The position numbers were made by a program, and so were the translations under genes. Below are positions 51,788 through 59,248 of a stretch of 64,000 nucleotides of DNA, in pieces. Where the stretch lies: positions 62,001-126,000 of the forward strand of contig NZ_JAMJWD020000002.1 in the NCBI RefSeq assembly GCF_023554255.2. The letters run 5' to 3'. Origin of the DNA: Phyllobacterium sp. 21LDTY02-6 (GTDB lineage: Bacteria; Pseudomonadota; Alphaproteobacteria; Rhizobiales; Rhizobiaceae). The notes beneath the pieces are model-generated. The model was given only the letters and a program-made list of their open reading frames with translations. It had not been told where the DNA came from and did not search any database. Numbering within the stretch: position 1 is the stretch's first letter; each line of letters begins with the position of its first letter.

Positions 51788-53071
51788 TCAGAACCTGTTT
51801 CCGACGAGATGCGCGACCTGCGAACCGGCCTCGTAATAGCCTTCCTTGACCGAGCGGAACTTCTCGTCGCCCGGCGCACTGACGGGAAGCGGCAGCTCGT
51901 CGGTTGTCGTCGTGCCGGTGATGTGCTCTGCCAGAACGCGTCCAAAAACAGTTCCGGGCGCAATTCCCCGGCCATTATAGCCGTTGAAACTGATGATCTT
52001 CGGCGCCAGGACATGGAAACGGGGCAGATGATCGCTGGTCATGCCGATCTTGCCATACCAGCCGGCCTCGAACTCGATTTCGCCCAGTTGCGGAAACAAT
52101 TTGCGGATGGACCGCGCGGCCCAGGCGCGATGCACTGCCATGCCGGTGCCGCGCAGGGCGCCGACGCTGCCGAAAACCAGCCGGCCGGCCTTGTCCATGC
52201 GGAACGAGCTGAGTATCTCCTTCGTGTCCCATGCTCCCTGCCGCTCCGGCAGGATCGATTTGCGCAGATTGGCCGTCAACGGCTTGGTGGCAAAGTTGAA
52301 ATAGGGCAGATGCACGATTTCCGCGCGCAGCTGTGGCCATGGCGCCGTCGTATAGGCATTGGTGGCCATGATGATCCAATCGGCGGTGACGTTCGCTTCC
52401 GGGGTGCGTACGAGCCAGCGGTCGCCGGACTTTTCGGTGGCGGTGACCCTCGTGTCCGTATGGACCGCCGCGCCCGCCGCCATCGCCGCGCGGGCCAGTC
52501 CGCGCACATAGGCGAGCGGCTGGATCGTACCGGCACGCCTGTCCAGCAGCGAACCGGCATAAGCGCCCGAACCGACCCTGGCGGCAGTCTCCGCCGCATC
52601 CAGCAGCGTGACATCGGCAGCGCGGGCCTGCCACTGCCTGGTCCGTTCCTCGAGCTGCCGCAAGCCGCTTTCGCCGACGGCGCAGTGCAGCGTGCCATTG
52701 CGCTCGAGTTCGCATTCGATCCCGTGCTTGTCGACGAGATGGAAAACCGATTTCGGCGCATCGCCGAGGAGTTGCAGCAATCTTTCGCCGTGGAGCGAAC
52801 CGAGCACCTTCGGCAGGTCGTCGGGCATCACCCACATCCCGGCGTTCACAAGACCGACATTGCGGCCCGAACCGCCGAAGCCGATCTCCGCGGCGTCGAG
52901 AACGGCGACCTTCGCGCCGGCTTCCGCAAGATGAAGCGCCGCCGACAGCCCGGTAAAGCCGGCACCGACAATGGCGACATCAACGGATAGATCGCTGCGT
53001 AGCCGCTGCGTTTCCGGCGCGGGAGGGGCTGTCTTTTCCCACAGGCCGTGGGAGCGGTCGTCATTGAGCAT
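51788..53071 (-). CDS. FAD-dependent amine oxidase, probable L-pipecolate oxidase (AmaA-like)
   Basis: The 427-residue protein is a DAO-family flavoenzyme: GxGxxG dinucleotide motif VAIVGAGFTGLSAALHLAE (about residue 31), IGFGGSGRNVGLV around the flavin, and a C-terminal FNGYNGRGIAPGTVFGR segment. Similar enzymes oxidise L-pipecolate, gamma-glutamylputrescine or sarcosine. The neighbourhood (LysR regulator, HglS, antiquitin-type aldehyde dehydrogenase) is the same set as PP_5257-PP_5260 of Pseudomonas putida, where AmaA is the pipecolate oxidase. That supports oxidation of pipecolate to piperideine-6-carboxylate here. The substrate is inferred from context, not from residues. Confidence 0.65.
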   Translation of the reverse strand: MLNDDRSHGLWEKTAPPAPETQRLRSDLSVDVAIVGAGFTGLSAALHLAEAGAKVAVLDAAEIGFGGSGRNVGLVNAGMWVMPDDLPKVLGSLHGERLLQLLGDAPKSVFHLVDKHGIECELERNGTLHCAVGESGLRQLEERTRQWQARAADVTLLDAAETAARVGSGAYAGSLLDRRAGTIQPLAYVRGLARAAMAAGAAVHTDTRVTATEKSGDRWLVRTPEANVTADWIIMATNAYTTAPWPQLRAEIVHLPYFNFATKPLTANLRKSILPERQGAWDTKEILSSFRMDKAGRLVFGSVGALRGTGMAVHRAWAARSIRKLFPQLGEIEFEAGWYGKIGMTSDHLPRFHVLAPKIISFNGYNGRGIAPGTVFGRVLAEHITGTTTTDELPLPVSAPGDEKFRSVKEGYYEAGSQVAHLVGNRF

Positions 53072-53187
53072 GTGTCACCAGAAATTGCTGAAGGGCGGCC
53101 TCGCCGCCAATGCCGTTATAGAACGACGTCCCGGCGGCGGAAATGAAAATCATTGACGATGTGATGCACAAGCGGAATGAACCGATG

Positions 53188-54090
53188 CTATTGCGGCCCG
53201 ACCTCGTTGACGATCCAGCCGATGAAGCTCTGGACGAGCGCATTTTCCTTCTTGTGGTCCGGCACCACGAGATAATAGCTGTTCTCCGTCTGCAATGGCT
53301 GGTCGAAAAGAACCCGAAGCGTTCCCGATTGCAGTTCCTGCTCGATGAGGTAGCGCGGGAGAAGCGCGTAGCCTAGTCCGGCGAGCGCCGCCTCGATGAC
53401 CATGGAGAAATGCTCGAAACGGTGGCCCTTATAGGGGCTCACGACCTCAGCATTCTGGATCTCGAACCATGACGCCCAGGCCTTTGGCCGGGTCGAAAGG
53501 TGCAGCAGCGGCGCGGAACTCGCCAGCGCGACGGGCGTCTCGACCGGGTTCTCCTCGATCAAAGCCGGGCTGCCGACCGGCACGATCGATTCGCTGCAAA
53601 GATAGGTGCAGACGGCATGGGCCCAGACCGGCTGGCCGTAATGGATGGCAAGGTCGAAAGGCTCCTCCTCGAAATCGAAGGGCTGCGAGCGCGAGGCGAC
53701 GCTGAGCGCCATTTCCGGGTGATTCTTCAGAAAGGCCGGTAGCCGAGGCATCAGCCAGCGGCTGCCGAAGGTCGGCAGGGTGGCTATGCTCAGCGATGAC
53801 GCCGATTGCGACGCCGCCATGGCGCGCAGCATCGTCTCCTCCGTCAGCCCCAGCAGACGCCTGACCTCGGGCAGGAACTTCTGTCCCGCATCGGAAAGCA
53901 CCACGCGCTGGCGGATGCGTTCGAAAAGCAGCACGCCGATCTGATGTTCCAGTTCGCTCATCTGGCGGCTGACGGCGCTTTGGGTCAGGCTGAGCTCCTT
54001 TGCGGCCTGCGTGAAGCTGCCATGGCGGGCGGCGCATTCGAACGTCTGCAGAATATCAATGTCGGGTATCAGGCGTCTGCTCAACTTCAT
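53188..54090 (-). CDS. LysR-family transcriptional regulator
   Basis: The 300-residue protein has an N-terminal winged helix-turn-helix (residues about 12-70, with FTQAAKELSLTQSAVSRQMSELE as recognition part) and a C-terminal effector domain of the periplasmic-binding-protein type. It diverges from hglS with a 119-base gap and precedes the FAD oxidase on the same strand (116-base gap). By position it controls the lysine/pipecolate catabolic genes on both sides, as the equivalent LysR in P. putida appears to. The shared gap holds a perfect TATAAT (54148-54153) and a 14-bp palindrome (54170-54183). Confidence 0.9.
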   Translation of the reverse strand: MKLSRRLIPDIDILQTFECAARHGSFTQAAKELSLTQSAVSRQMSELEHQIGVLLFERIRQRVVLSDAGQKFLPEVRRLLGLTEETMLRAMAASQSASSLSIATLPTFGSRWLMPRLPAFLKNHPEMALSVASRSQPFDFEEEPFDLAIHYGQPVWAHAVCTYLCSESIVPVGSPALIEENPVETPVALASSAPLLHLSTRPKAWASWFEIQNAEVVSPYKGHRFEHFSMVIEAALAGLGYALLPRYLIEQELQSGTLRVLFDQPLQTENSYYLVVPDHKKENALVQSFIGWIVNEVGPQ

Positions 54091-54147
54091 TCTGGCCTCG
54101 CATCAACCTAGTTTGAATCGTCGTCATATGCTGGTGTCGTTTCCTTA

Positions 54148-54153
54148 TATAAT
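54148..54153 (+). promoter_or_regulatory. -10 element of the hglS promoter
   Basis: A perfect TATAAT, 57 bases before the hglS ATG. No good -35 hexamer stands 16-18 bases upstream, so activator dependence (LysR) is plausible. Confidence 0.45.
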
Positions 54154-54169
54154 CCAGATCGAGCATGAC

Positions 54170-54183
54170 AGGATAGATATCCT
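54170..54183. promoter_or_regulatory. Palindrome in the lysR-hglS intergenic region
   Basis: AGGATA GA TATCCT, 6-bp arms with a 2-base centre. It lies about 10-20 bases after the presumed hglS transcription start, a position typical of repressor binding. The cognate regulator is not known. Confidence 0.35.
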
Positions 54184-54209
54184 CTCACACAAACTATGCG
54201 GAACATTCC

Positions 54210-55607
54210 ATGAAATCTGATCGCCATATCAGCGCCGATGCCATTCGCGGGGCATTCTCCTCCGCCATGTCGGCCATGTATCGTAGTGAAGTGCCGGCCT
54301 ATGGCACGCTGCTGTCGCTCGTCGCCGAAGTGAACAGCAGGACCCTGGACACGCAGCCCGGACTGAAGCAGCGCCTCGAGCAGACCGATACGCTCGATCG
54401 CATCTCGGAAGAGCGCCACGGCGCCATTCGCGTCGGGACTCCGGAAGAACTGTCGATGCTGCGGCGGGTCTTTGCGGTCATGGGGATGTACCCGGTCGGC
54501 TATTATGATTTGAGCGAAGCGGGCGTTCCCGTCCATTCGACGGCTTTCCGTCCCGTTGGCGATGCGGCATTGAAGATCAATCCGTTCCGCGTCTTCACCT
54601 CGCTCCTGCGGCTCGATCTGATCGGGGATGCGGCGCTACGCGAAGAGGCGGCGGCGACCCTGAAGGCAAGGCGGATCTTCACGCCCGGCGCGCTTGAGCT
54701 CGTCGAAAAAGCCGAAGCGCAAGGCGGCCTCGGCGAGGAGGATGCGGCGCGCTTCGTCAAGGAGATCATCGAGACGTTCCGCTGGCACGACCAGGCGAGC
54801 GTGAGCAGCGATCTCTACCGCCGCCTGCACGATGCGCATCGTCTCGTCGCCGATGTCGTTTCGTTCAAGGGCCCGCACATCAACCATCTCACGCCGCGCA
54901 CGCTCGACATCGACGCCGTGCAGGAACTCATGCCGGATCATGGCATAGCGCCGAAGGCGGTGATCGAAGGTCCGCCCAGCCGCACTTGCCCGATATTGCT
55001 GCGCCAGACGTCATTCAAGGCGCTCGAAGAGCAGGTTTCGTTCCGCAATGCGACGGGCGAATGGGAGAAAGGCTCGCATACGGCGCGTTTCGGCGAAATC
55101 GAGCAGCGCGGCATAGCGCTGACGCCAAAAGGGCGCGCGCTCTATGACCGGCTTCTGACCGAGACCCGCAAGCTTGCCCGCCCTGCGGCAGATGGTTCAA
55201 ATGCGGAAGCCTATATTTCAGCGCTTGCAAACACGTTCAAGGCTTTCCCCGATGACTGGGCGGCCATCCGCGAACAGGGTCTCGGATATTTCCGCTATAG
55301 TCCTGTGAGCGGCGCCAAGGTTTCGACCGGTGACAATTCGGACCTCGAAACATTGATCGCGCTCGGTGCCGTGCAATTCGACCCCATCGTCTACGAGGAT
55401 TTCCTTCCCGTAAGCGCGGCGGGAATCTTCCAGTCCAACCTCGGCGACGGCGCCAGCCAGCAATTTTCGGCAAGTCCCAGCCAGAAAGAGTTCGAGGCGC
55501 ATCTCGGCGCGGCGGTTCTCGACGAGTTCGAACATTATGCCCGGCTGGAAAAGGATTCCGTCGAAGCCTGCCTGCGGCATTTCTCCCCCGTCGCCCTGGC
55601 AAGCTGA
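54210..55607 (+). CDS. hglS: 2-oxoadipate dioxygenase/decarboxylase (DUF1338)
   Basis: HglS (YdcJ, DUF1338) is an Fe(II)-dependent enzyme that turns 2-oxoadipate into D-2-hydroxyglutarate in bacterial lysine catabolism. The 465-residue protein fits the family length. Candidate metal ligands are in GPHINHLTPRTLDID (His), TAFRPVG and the late VYEDFLPVSAAGIFQSNL (Glu) segments. It diverges from the LysR gene and is followed 89 bases later by an antiquitin-type aldehyde dehydrogenase. Together these form the steps from aminoadipate semialdehyde to 2-hydroxyglutarate, with a transaminase presumably elsewhere. Confidence 0.88.
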   Translation: MKSDRHISADAIRGAFSSAMSAMYRSEVPAYGTLLSLVAEVNSRTLDTQPGLKQRLEQTDTLDRISEERHGAIRVGTPEELSMLRRVFAVMGMYPVGYYDLSEAGVPVHSTAFRPVGDAALKINPFRVFTSLLRLDLIGDAALREEAAATLKARRIFTPGALELVEKAEAQGGLGEEDAARFVKEIIETFRWHDQASVSSDLYRRLHDAHRLVADVVSFKGPHINHLTPRTLDIDAVQELMPDHGIAPKAVIEGPPSRTCPILLRQTSFKALEEQVSFRNATGEWEKGSHTARFGEIEQRGIALTPKGRALYDRLLTETRKLARPAADGSNAEAYISALANTFKAFPDDWAAIREQGLGYFRYSPVSGAKVSTGDNSDLETLIALGAVQFDPIVYEDFLPVSAAGIFQSNLGDGASQQFSASPSQKEFEAHLGAAVLDEFEHYARLEKDSVEACLRHFSPVALAS

Positions 55608-55640
55608 CAGTATCGGCCGGGACAGCCGTTTAAAAAATGC

Positions 55641-55664
55641 GGCAAGGCTGATAAAAGCCCTGCC
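55641..55664 (+). other. Hairpin between hglS and the aldehyde dehydrogenase gene
   Basis: GGCAAGGCT and AGCCCTGCC pair over 8 of 9 positions with a 6-base loop. There is no U tract; it may modulate the downstream gene or stabilise hglS mRNA. Confidence 0.35.
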
Positions 55665-55696
55665 AATCCATCAAAGTGTGAAATCAAGGGTACCAA

Positions 55697-57208
55697 ATGA
55701 CCATTGCTCAAGACGTAAAAACGCTCCTCGCCAAGCTCGGCGTGGCGGAATCTGCCTATGTTGGCGGCTCTATGGCCTCGTTCAGTCCGGTCAGCGGCGA
55801 GAAGGTCGCCGATGTGGCAGTCCATTCGCTCGACGATACCAACAAGGCCATCGACCTCGCCCAGGAGGCTTTCAGGCAGTGGCGGCTGGTGCCGGCGCCG
55901 AAGCGCGGCGAACTCGTCCGGCTGTTCGGCGAGGAACTGCGGGCCCATAAGTCCGATCTCGGGCGTCTCGTTTCCATCGAAGCCGGCAAGATCCCTTCCG
56001 AGGGTCTCGGCGAAGTGCAGGAGATGATCGACATCTGCGATTTCGCCGTCGGCCTCTCCCGCCAGCTCTACGGCCTGACCATAGCCACCGAACGGCCCGG
56101 CCACCGCATGATGGAAACCTGGCACCCGCTCGGCGTCGTCGGCGTCATCTCGGCCTTCAATTTCCCCGTCGCGGTGTGGTCCTGGAACACGGCCCTCGCG
56201 CTCGTATGCGGCGATGCAGTCGTCTGGAAACCGTCCGAGAAGACACCGCTGACCGCCCTTGCCTGCCAGGCGATCTTTGATCGGGCCGCCAAGCGTTTCG
56301 GCGAAGTTCCGTCCGGGCTGGCCCAGACGATCATCGGCGACCGTAGCGTCGGCGAAGCCCTCGTCGATAATCCGAAAGTCGCACTCGTCTCGGCAACGGG
56401 CTCGACGCGCATGGGCCGCGAGGTCGGACCCCGCCTCGCCAAGCGCTTTGCCCGGTCGATCCTCGAACTCGGCGGCAACAATGCCGGCATCGTCTGTCCC
56501 TCGGCCGATCTCGACATGGCGCTGCGCGCCATAGCATTCGGCGCCATGGGCACGGCCGGCCAGCGCTGCACCACGCTGCGCCGCCTCTTCGTTCACGACA
56601 GCGTCTATGATGCGCTCGTTCCGCGCCTGAAGAAGGCCTATGAGAGCGTATCGGTCGGCAGTCCGCTGACGACTTCGGCGCTGGTCGGCCCGCTGATCGA
56701 CAAGGCTGCCTTCGACAATATGCAAAAGTCGCTGGCCGAGGCTGCAAAGCATGGCGGCAAGGCCACCGGCGGCGCACGCGTCGAAACGGAACATGCCAAC
56801 GCCTATTATGTCCGCCCTGCCCTCGTCGAAATGCCGAAGCATGAAGGGCCGGTGCTTGAAGAGACGTTCGCGCCGATCCTCTATGTCATGAAATATTCCG
56901 ACTTCGACCAGGCGCTTGCCGACCACAATGCCGTCGGGGCGGGGCTTTCCTCCTCCATCTTCACCCTGAACCTGCAGGAAGCGGAACGCTTCCTCGGCGC
57001 GGATGGCTCGGATTGCGGCATAGCCAACGTCAATATCGGCACGTCGGGCGCCGAAATCGGCGGTGCCTTCGGTGGCGAGAAGGAAACCGGCGGCGGACGC
57101 GAGTCGGGCTCGGATGCGTGGAAGGCCTATATGCGCCGCGCCACCAATACGGTGAACTACTCGACCGCCCTGCCGCTGGCACAGGGCGTGTCCTTCGACA
57201 TCGACTGA
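55697..57208 (+). CDS. amaB: 2-aminoadipate 6-semialdehyde dehydrogenase (antiquitin/AmaB-like)
   Basis: The 503-residue protein is an ALDH of the ALDH7/antiquitin type. The catalytic Glu is in ILELGGNNAGIV (about residue 257) and the catalytic Cys in GTAGQRCTTLRRL (about residue 292). The NAD-binding Lys/Ser pair is in WKPSEKTPL. Antiquitins oxidise 2-aminoadipate 6-semialdehyde to 2-aminoadipate in lysine breakdown; AmaB does this in P. putida. The context with hglS and a pipecolate-oxidase-like gene supports this role. The start has AAGGG at a normal distance. A strong hairpin (57218-57245) follows the stop. Confidence 0.88.
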   Translation: MTIAQDVKTLLAKLGVAESAYVGGSMASFSPVSGEKVADVAVHSLDDTNKAIDLAQEAFRQWRLVPAPKRGELVRLFGEELRAHKSDLGRLVSIEAGKIPSEGLGEVQEMIDICDFAVGLSRQLYGLTIATERPGHRMMETWHPLGVVGVISAFNFPVAVWSWNTALALVCGDAVVWKPSEKTPLTALACQAIFDRAAKRFGEVPSGLAQTIIGDRSVGEALVDNPKVALVSATGSTRMGREVGPRLAKRFARSILELGGNNAGIVCPSADLDMALRAIAFGAMGTAGQRCTTLRRLFVHDSVYDALVPRLKKAYESVSVGSPLTTSALVGPLIDKAAFDNMQKSLAEAAKHGGKATGGARVETEHANAYYVRPALVEMPKHEGPVLEETFAPILYVMKYSDFDQALADHNAVGAGLSSSIFTLNLQEAERFLGADGSDCGIANVNIGTSGAEIGGAFGGEKETGGGRESGSDAWKAYMRRATNTVNYSTALPLAQGVSFDID

Positions 57209-57217
57209 TGATGACGA

Positions 57218-57245
57218 GGGGCTCCGCGCGAACGCATGGAGCCCC
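57218..57245. terminator. Bidirectional hairpin between amaB and the SOD gene
   Basis: Perfect 8-bp arms GGGGCTCC / GGAGCCCC with a 12-base loop, lying between two convergent stop codons (57208 and 57252). It lacks a clear U tract, but the position is that of a shared terminator. Confidence 0.6.
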
Positions 57246-57251
57246 GGCCTG

Positions 57252-57935
57252 TCAGGCGGCCTGGAACTGCTCGCCGACGAACTGCCAGTTGACCAGCTTC
57301 TTCAAGACCGCATCGACATGTTCCGTGCGCCGGTTCTCGTAGTCGAGATAATAGGCGTGTTCCCAGACATCGATTCCCAGCAACGGCTTCCTGCCTTCCG
57401 CCAGCGGATTGCCCGCATCCTGCATGCCGGTGATGGCGAGGCCATCGCCATCCTTCACCAGCCAGACCCAGCCGGTGCCGAAGACCTTGTCTGAAGCGGC
57501 GACGATCTGCTTCTGCATTTCGTCAATACTGCCGAATGAAGCCTTCACCGCGTCGCCGAAGGCGCCGTCCGCCGCTGCGGGCCCGCCCTTGAACTGCATC
57601 CAGTAGAAATTGTGGTTCCATGCCTGCGCGGCATTGTTGAAGATATCGGCCTTGTCTTCCTTGCTGGCGCGAACGACCACCTCTTCCAGCGGCAATTCGG
57701 CGAAGGGCGTGTTTTCCGACAGGGTGTTGAGCTTCTTGAAGTAGCCCGCATGATGCTTGCCGAAATGCAGCCCGACAGTCCTCGCCGATATGACCGGAGC
57801 CAAAGCCTGTTCATCATAGGGCAGCGGTGGCTGCTCGAAGCGAGCTGCCGCCCGCACGCGCACGGCGGGAGCGAACAATGTGGCGGCAACGGCCGCACCG
57901 GACACGGCCAGCATGTGGCGGCGATTGAGTTGCAT
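57252..57935 (-). CDS. Fe/Mn superoxide dismutase with Tat signal
   Basis: A 227-residue Fe/Mn superoxide dismutase. The N-terminus MQLNRRHMLAVSGAAVAA is a twin-arginine signal peptide (RR at 5-6, hydrophobic stretch, cleavage about residue 30), so the enzyme should be folded with its metal and exported to the periplasm. The metal ligands are in LHFGKHHAGYFKKL (first His), AQAWNHNFYW (second His) and LGIDVWEHAYYLDY (Asp and third His). Whether it uses Fe or Mn cannot be told. Periplasmic SODs are often Cu/Zn, so a Tat-exported Fe/Mn form is a less common choice. It converges on amaB and diverges from an acyltransferase gene (198-base gap with a nested palindrome). Confidence 0.9.
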   Translation of the reverse strand: MQLNRRHMLAVSGAAVAATLFAPAVRVRAAARFEQPPLPYDEQALAPVISARTVGLHFGKHHAGYFKKLNTLSENTPFAELPLEEVVVRASKEDKADIFNNAAQAWNHNFYWMQFKGGPAAADGAFGDAVKASFGSIDEMQKQIVAASDKVFGTGWVWLVKDGDGLAITGMQDAGNPLAEGRKPLLGIDVWEHAYYLDYENRRTEHVDAVLKKLVNWQFVGEQFQAA

Positions 57936-58029
57936 GAATCTTCTCCTTGGATGGTCGGGGGATATGCCTTCAACCGAAATTCGTGGCGATCGGTTCCATG
58001 AAGATCATCGGGCGGATCGAATGGCGTTG

Positions 58030-58073
58030 CAAGGATGCGACTTACGTCTAATGGATTAGCGGCCCAATCCTTG
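58030..58073. promoter_or_regulatory. Nested inverted repeats in the SOD-acyltransferase gap
   Basis: Outer arms CAAGGAT (58030-58036) and ATCCTTG (58067-58073) surround a perfect 12-bp palindrome CTAAT GG ATTAG (58048-58059). The nested symmetry about 95-140 bases upstream of the SOD gene and 60-105 upstream of the acyltransferase suggests a regulator site shared by the divergent genes. Confidence 0.4.
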
Positions 58074-58133
58074 CCCCCGTGGCGATAAACGCGCCTAATC
58101 ATCCGCGTCTCGGCACGCAATCCGGAGAGAGAA

Positions 58134-59228
58134 ATGAGCGGGCAACGGATTTACAACCTCGATGGCCTGCGTCTCGTCGCGGCCATGGCCGTCGTCCTGT
58201 TCCATTTCGTCTTCCATGGCCCGGTCATGCAAACCATACCGGCGGTGGAGCGCAGCGGCTGGATGATCGGTGCGGCGCAATATGGCTATCTCGGCGTCAG
58301 CGTCTTCTTCCTCATCAGCGGCTATGTCATCGCCTATTCCGCCAATGGCCGCTCCGCCCTCGAATTCGCCATTGCCCGCTTCACCAGGCTCTACCCGACA
58401 TTCGCGCTGATCATGAGCCTGACGGCGCTGGTGACATTGCTCTTCGGCGCGCCGCATTTCTACACCGGCTCGCAGCAATATCTCGCCAATCTGACCATGA
58501 TGGCCCCGGCTTTCGGCCAGAAATACATGGACGGCGCCTATTGGTCGATCACGCTCGAGCTTGTCTTCTATTTCTGGGTCTTCGTGCTGCTGACCCTGGG
58601 GCTGTTCCAGCGCTACCAGCTGGCGATCATCGCCATCTGGCTCGGATTTTCGACCATTGCCGAATTCGTGCTGAACGTCGCCACGTTCCGGCAATTGTTC
58701 ATCACGGAATTCTGCGGCTTCTTCGCCGCCGGCATCCTGATCTACCGTATCCGAAGCGGCGACGGGCGCATCGTCACGCGCCTGCTCCTGGCAGCAGCCT
58801 TTGCCCACTCGATGATCGCGACCATCGTCGGCACCCGCGCCATAACCGACGCCGTCGGCGTCACATTCGAACCGTCGGTGGCCGCGCTGACGCTGCTCGG
58901 CGGCTATGGCCTCTTCACCGTGGCGGCCTTTGCCGACCGTCCCCTGTTGCCGGCAGCCTGGCTGACATTCCTCGGCGGATTGACCTATCCGCTTTATCTC
59001 CTGCACCAGCAGATCGGCTATATCGCCATCCAGCAGCTCGGGACCGGTTTCACGGGCACATTGCCGCTCGTGGCGCTGATCGCGCTGCTGCTCTTCGTTT
59101 CCTGGCTGGTATCCTATTATTTCGAGCGCCCGCTGATGCCGAAGCTGCGGCAGATTCTGCGCGAACTCTCCGAACGCATGATCCCGGCCAGATTTCCGCT
59201 CGGCAGGATACTCAACCGCGTCGGCTGA
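58134..59228 (+). CDS. Acyltransferase-3 family (OafA-like) membrane protein
   Basis: The 364-residue protein is an integral-membrane acyltransferase with about 10 helices. The start YNLDGLRLVAAMAVVLFHF carries the family His that is essential in OafA-type enzymes, and GYLGVSVFFLISGYVIAYS follows. Members O-acetylate sugars such as O-antigen or exopolysaccharide, or lipids. No linked glycosyltransferase is present, so the acceptor is unknown. A GGAGAGA ribosome binding site precedes the ATG. Convergent with the serine hydrolase gene (20-base gap). Confidence 0.88.
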   Translation: MSGQRIYNLDGLRLVAAMAVVLFHFVFHGPVMQTIPAVERSGWMIGAAQYGYLGVSVFFLISGYVIAYSANGRSALEFAIARFTRLYPTFALIMSLTALVTLLFGAPHFYTGSQQYLANLTMMAPAFGQKYMDGAYWSITLELVFYFWVFVLLTLGLFQRYQLAIIAIWLGFSTIAEFVLNVATFRQLFITEFCGFFAAGILIYRIRSGDGRIVTRLLLAAAFAHSMIATIVGTRAITDAVGVTFEPSVAALTLLGGYGLFTVAAFADRPLLPAAWLTFLGGLTYPLYLLHQQIGYIAIQQLGTGFTGTLPLVALIALLLFVSWLVSYYFERPLMPKLRQILRELSERMIPARFPLGRILNRVG

Positions 59229-59248
59229 GCATCCCGCCGCATCGCGAC

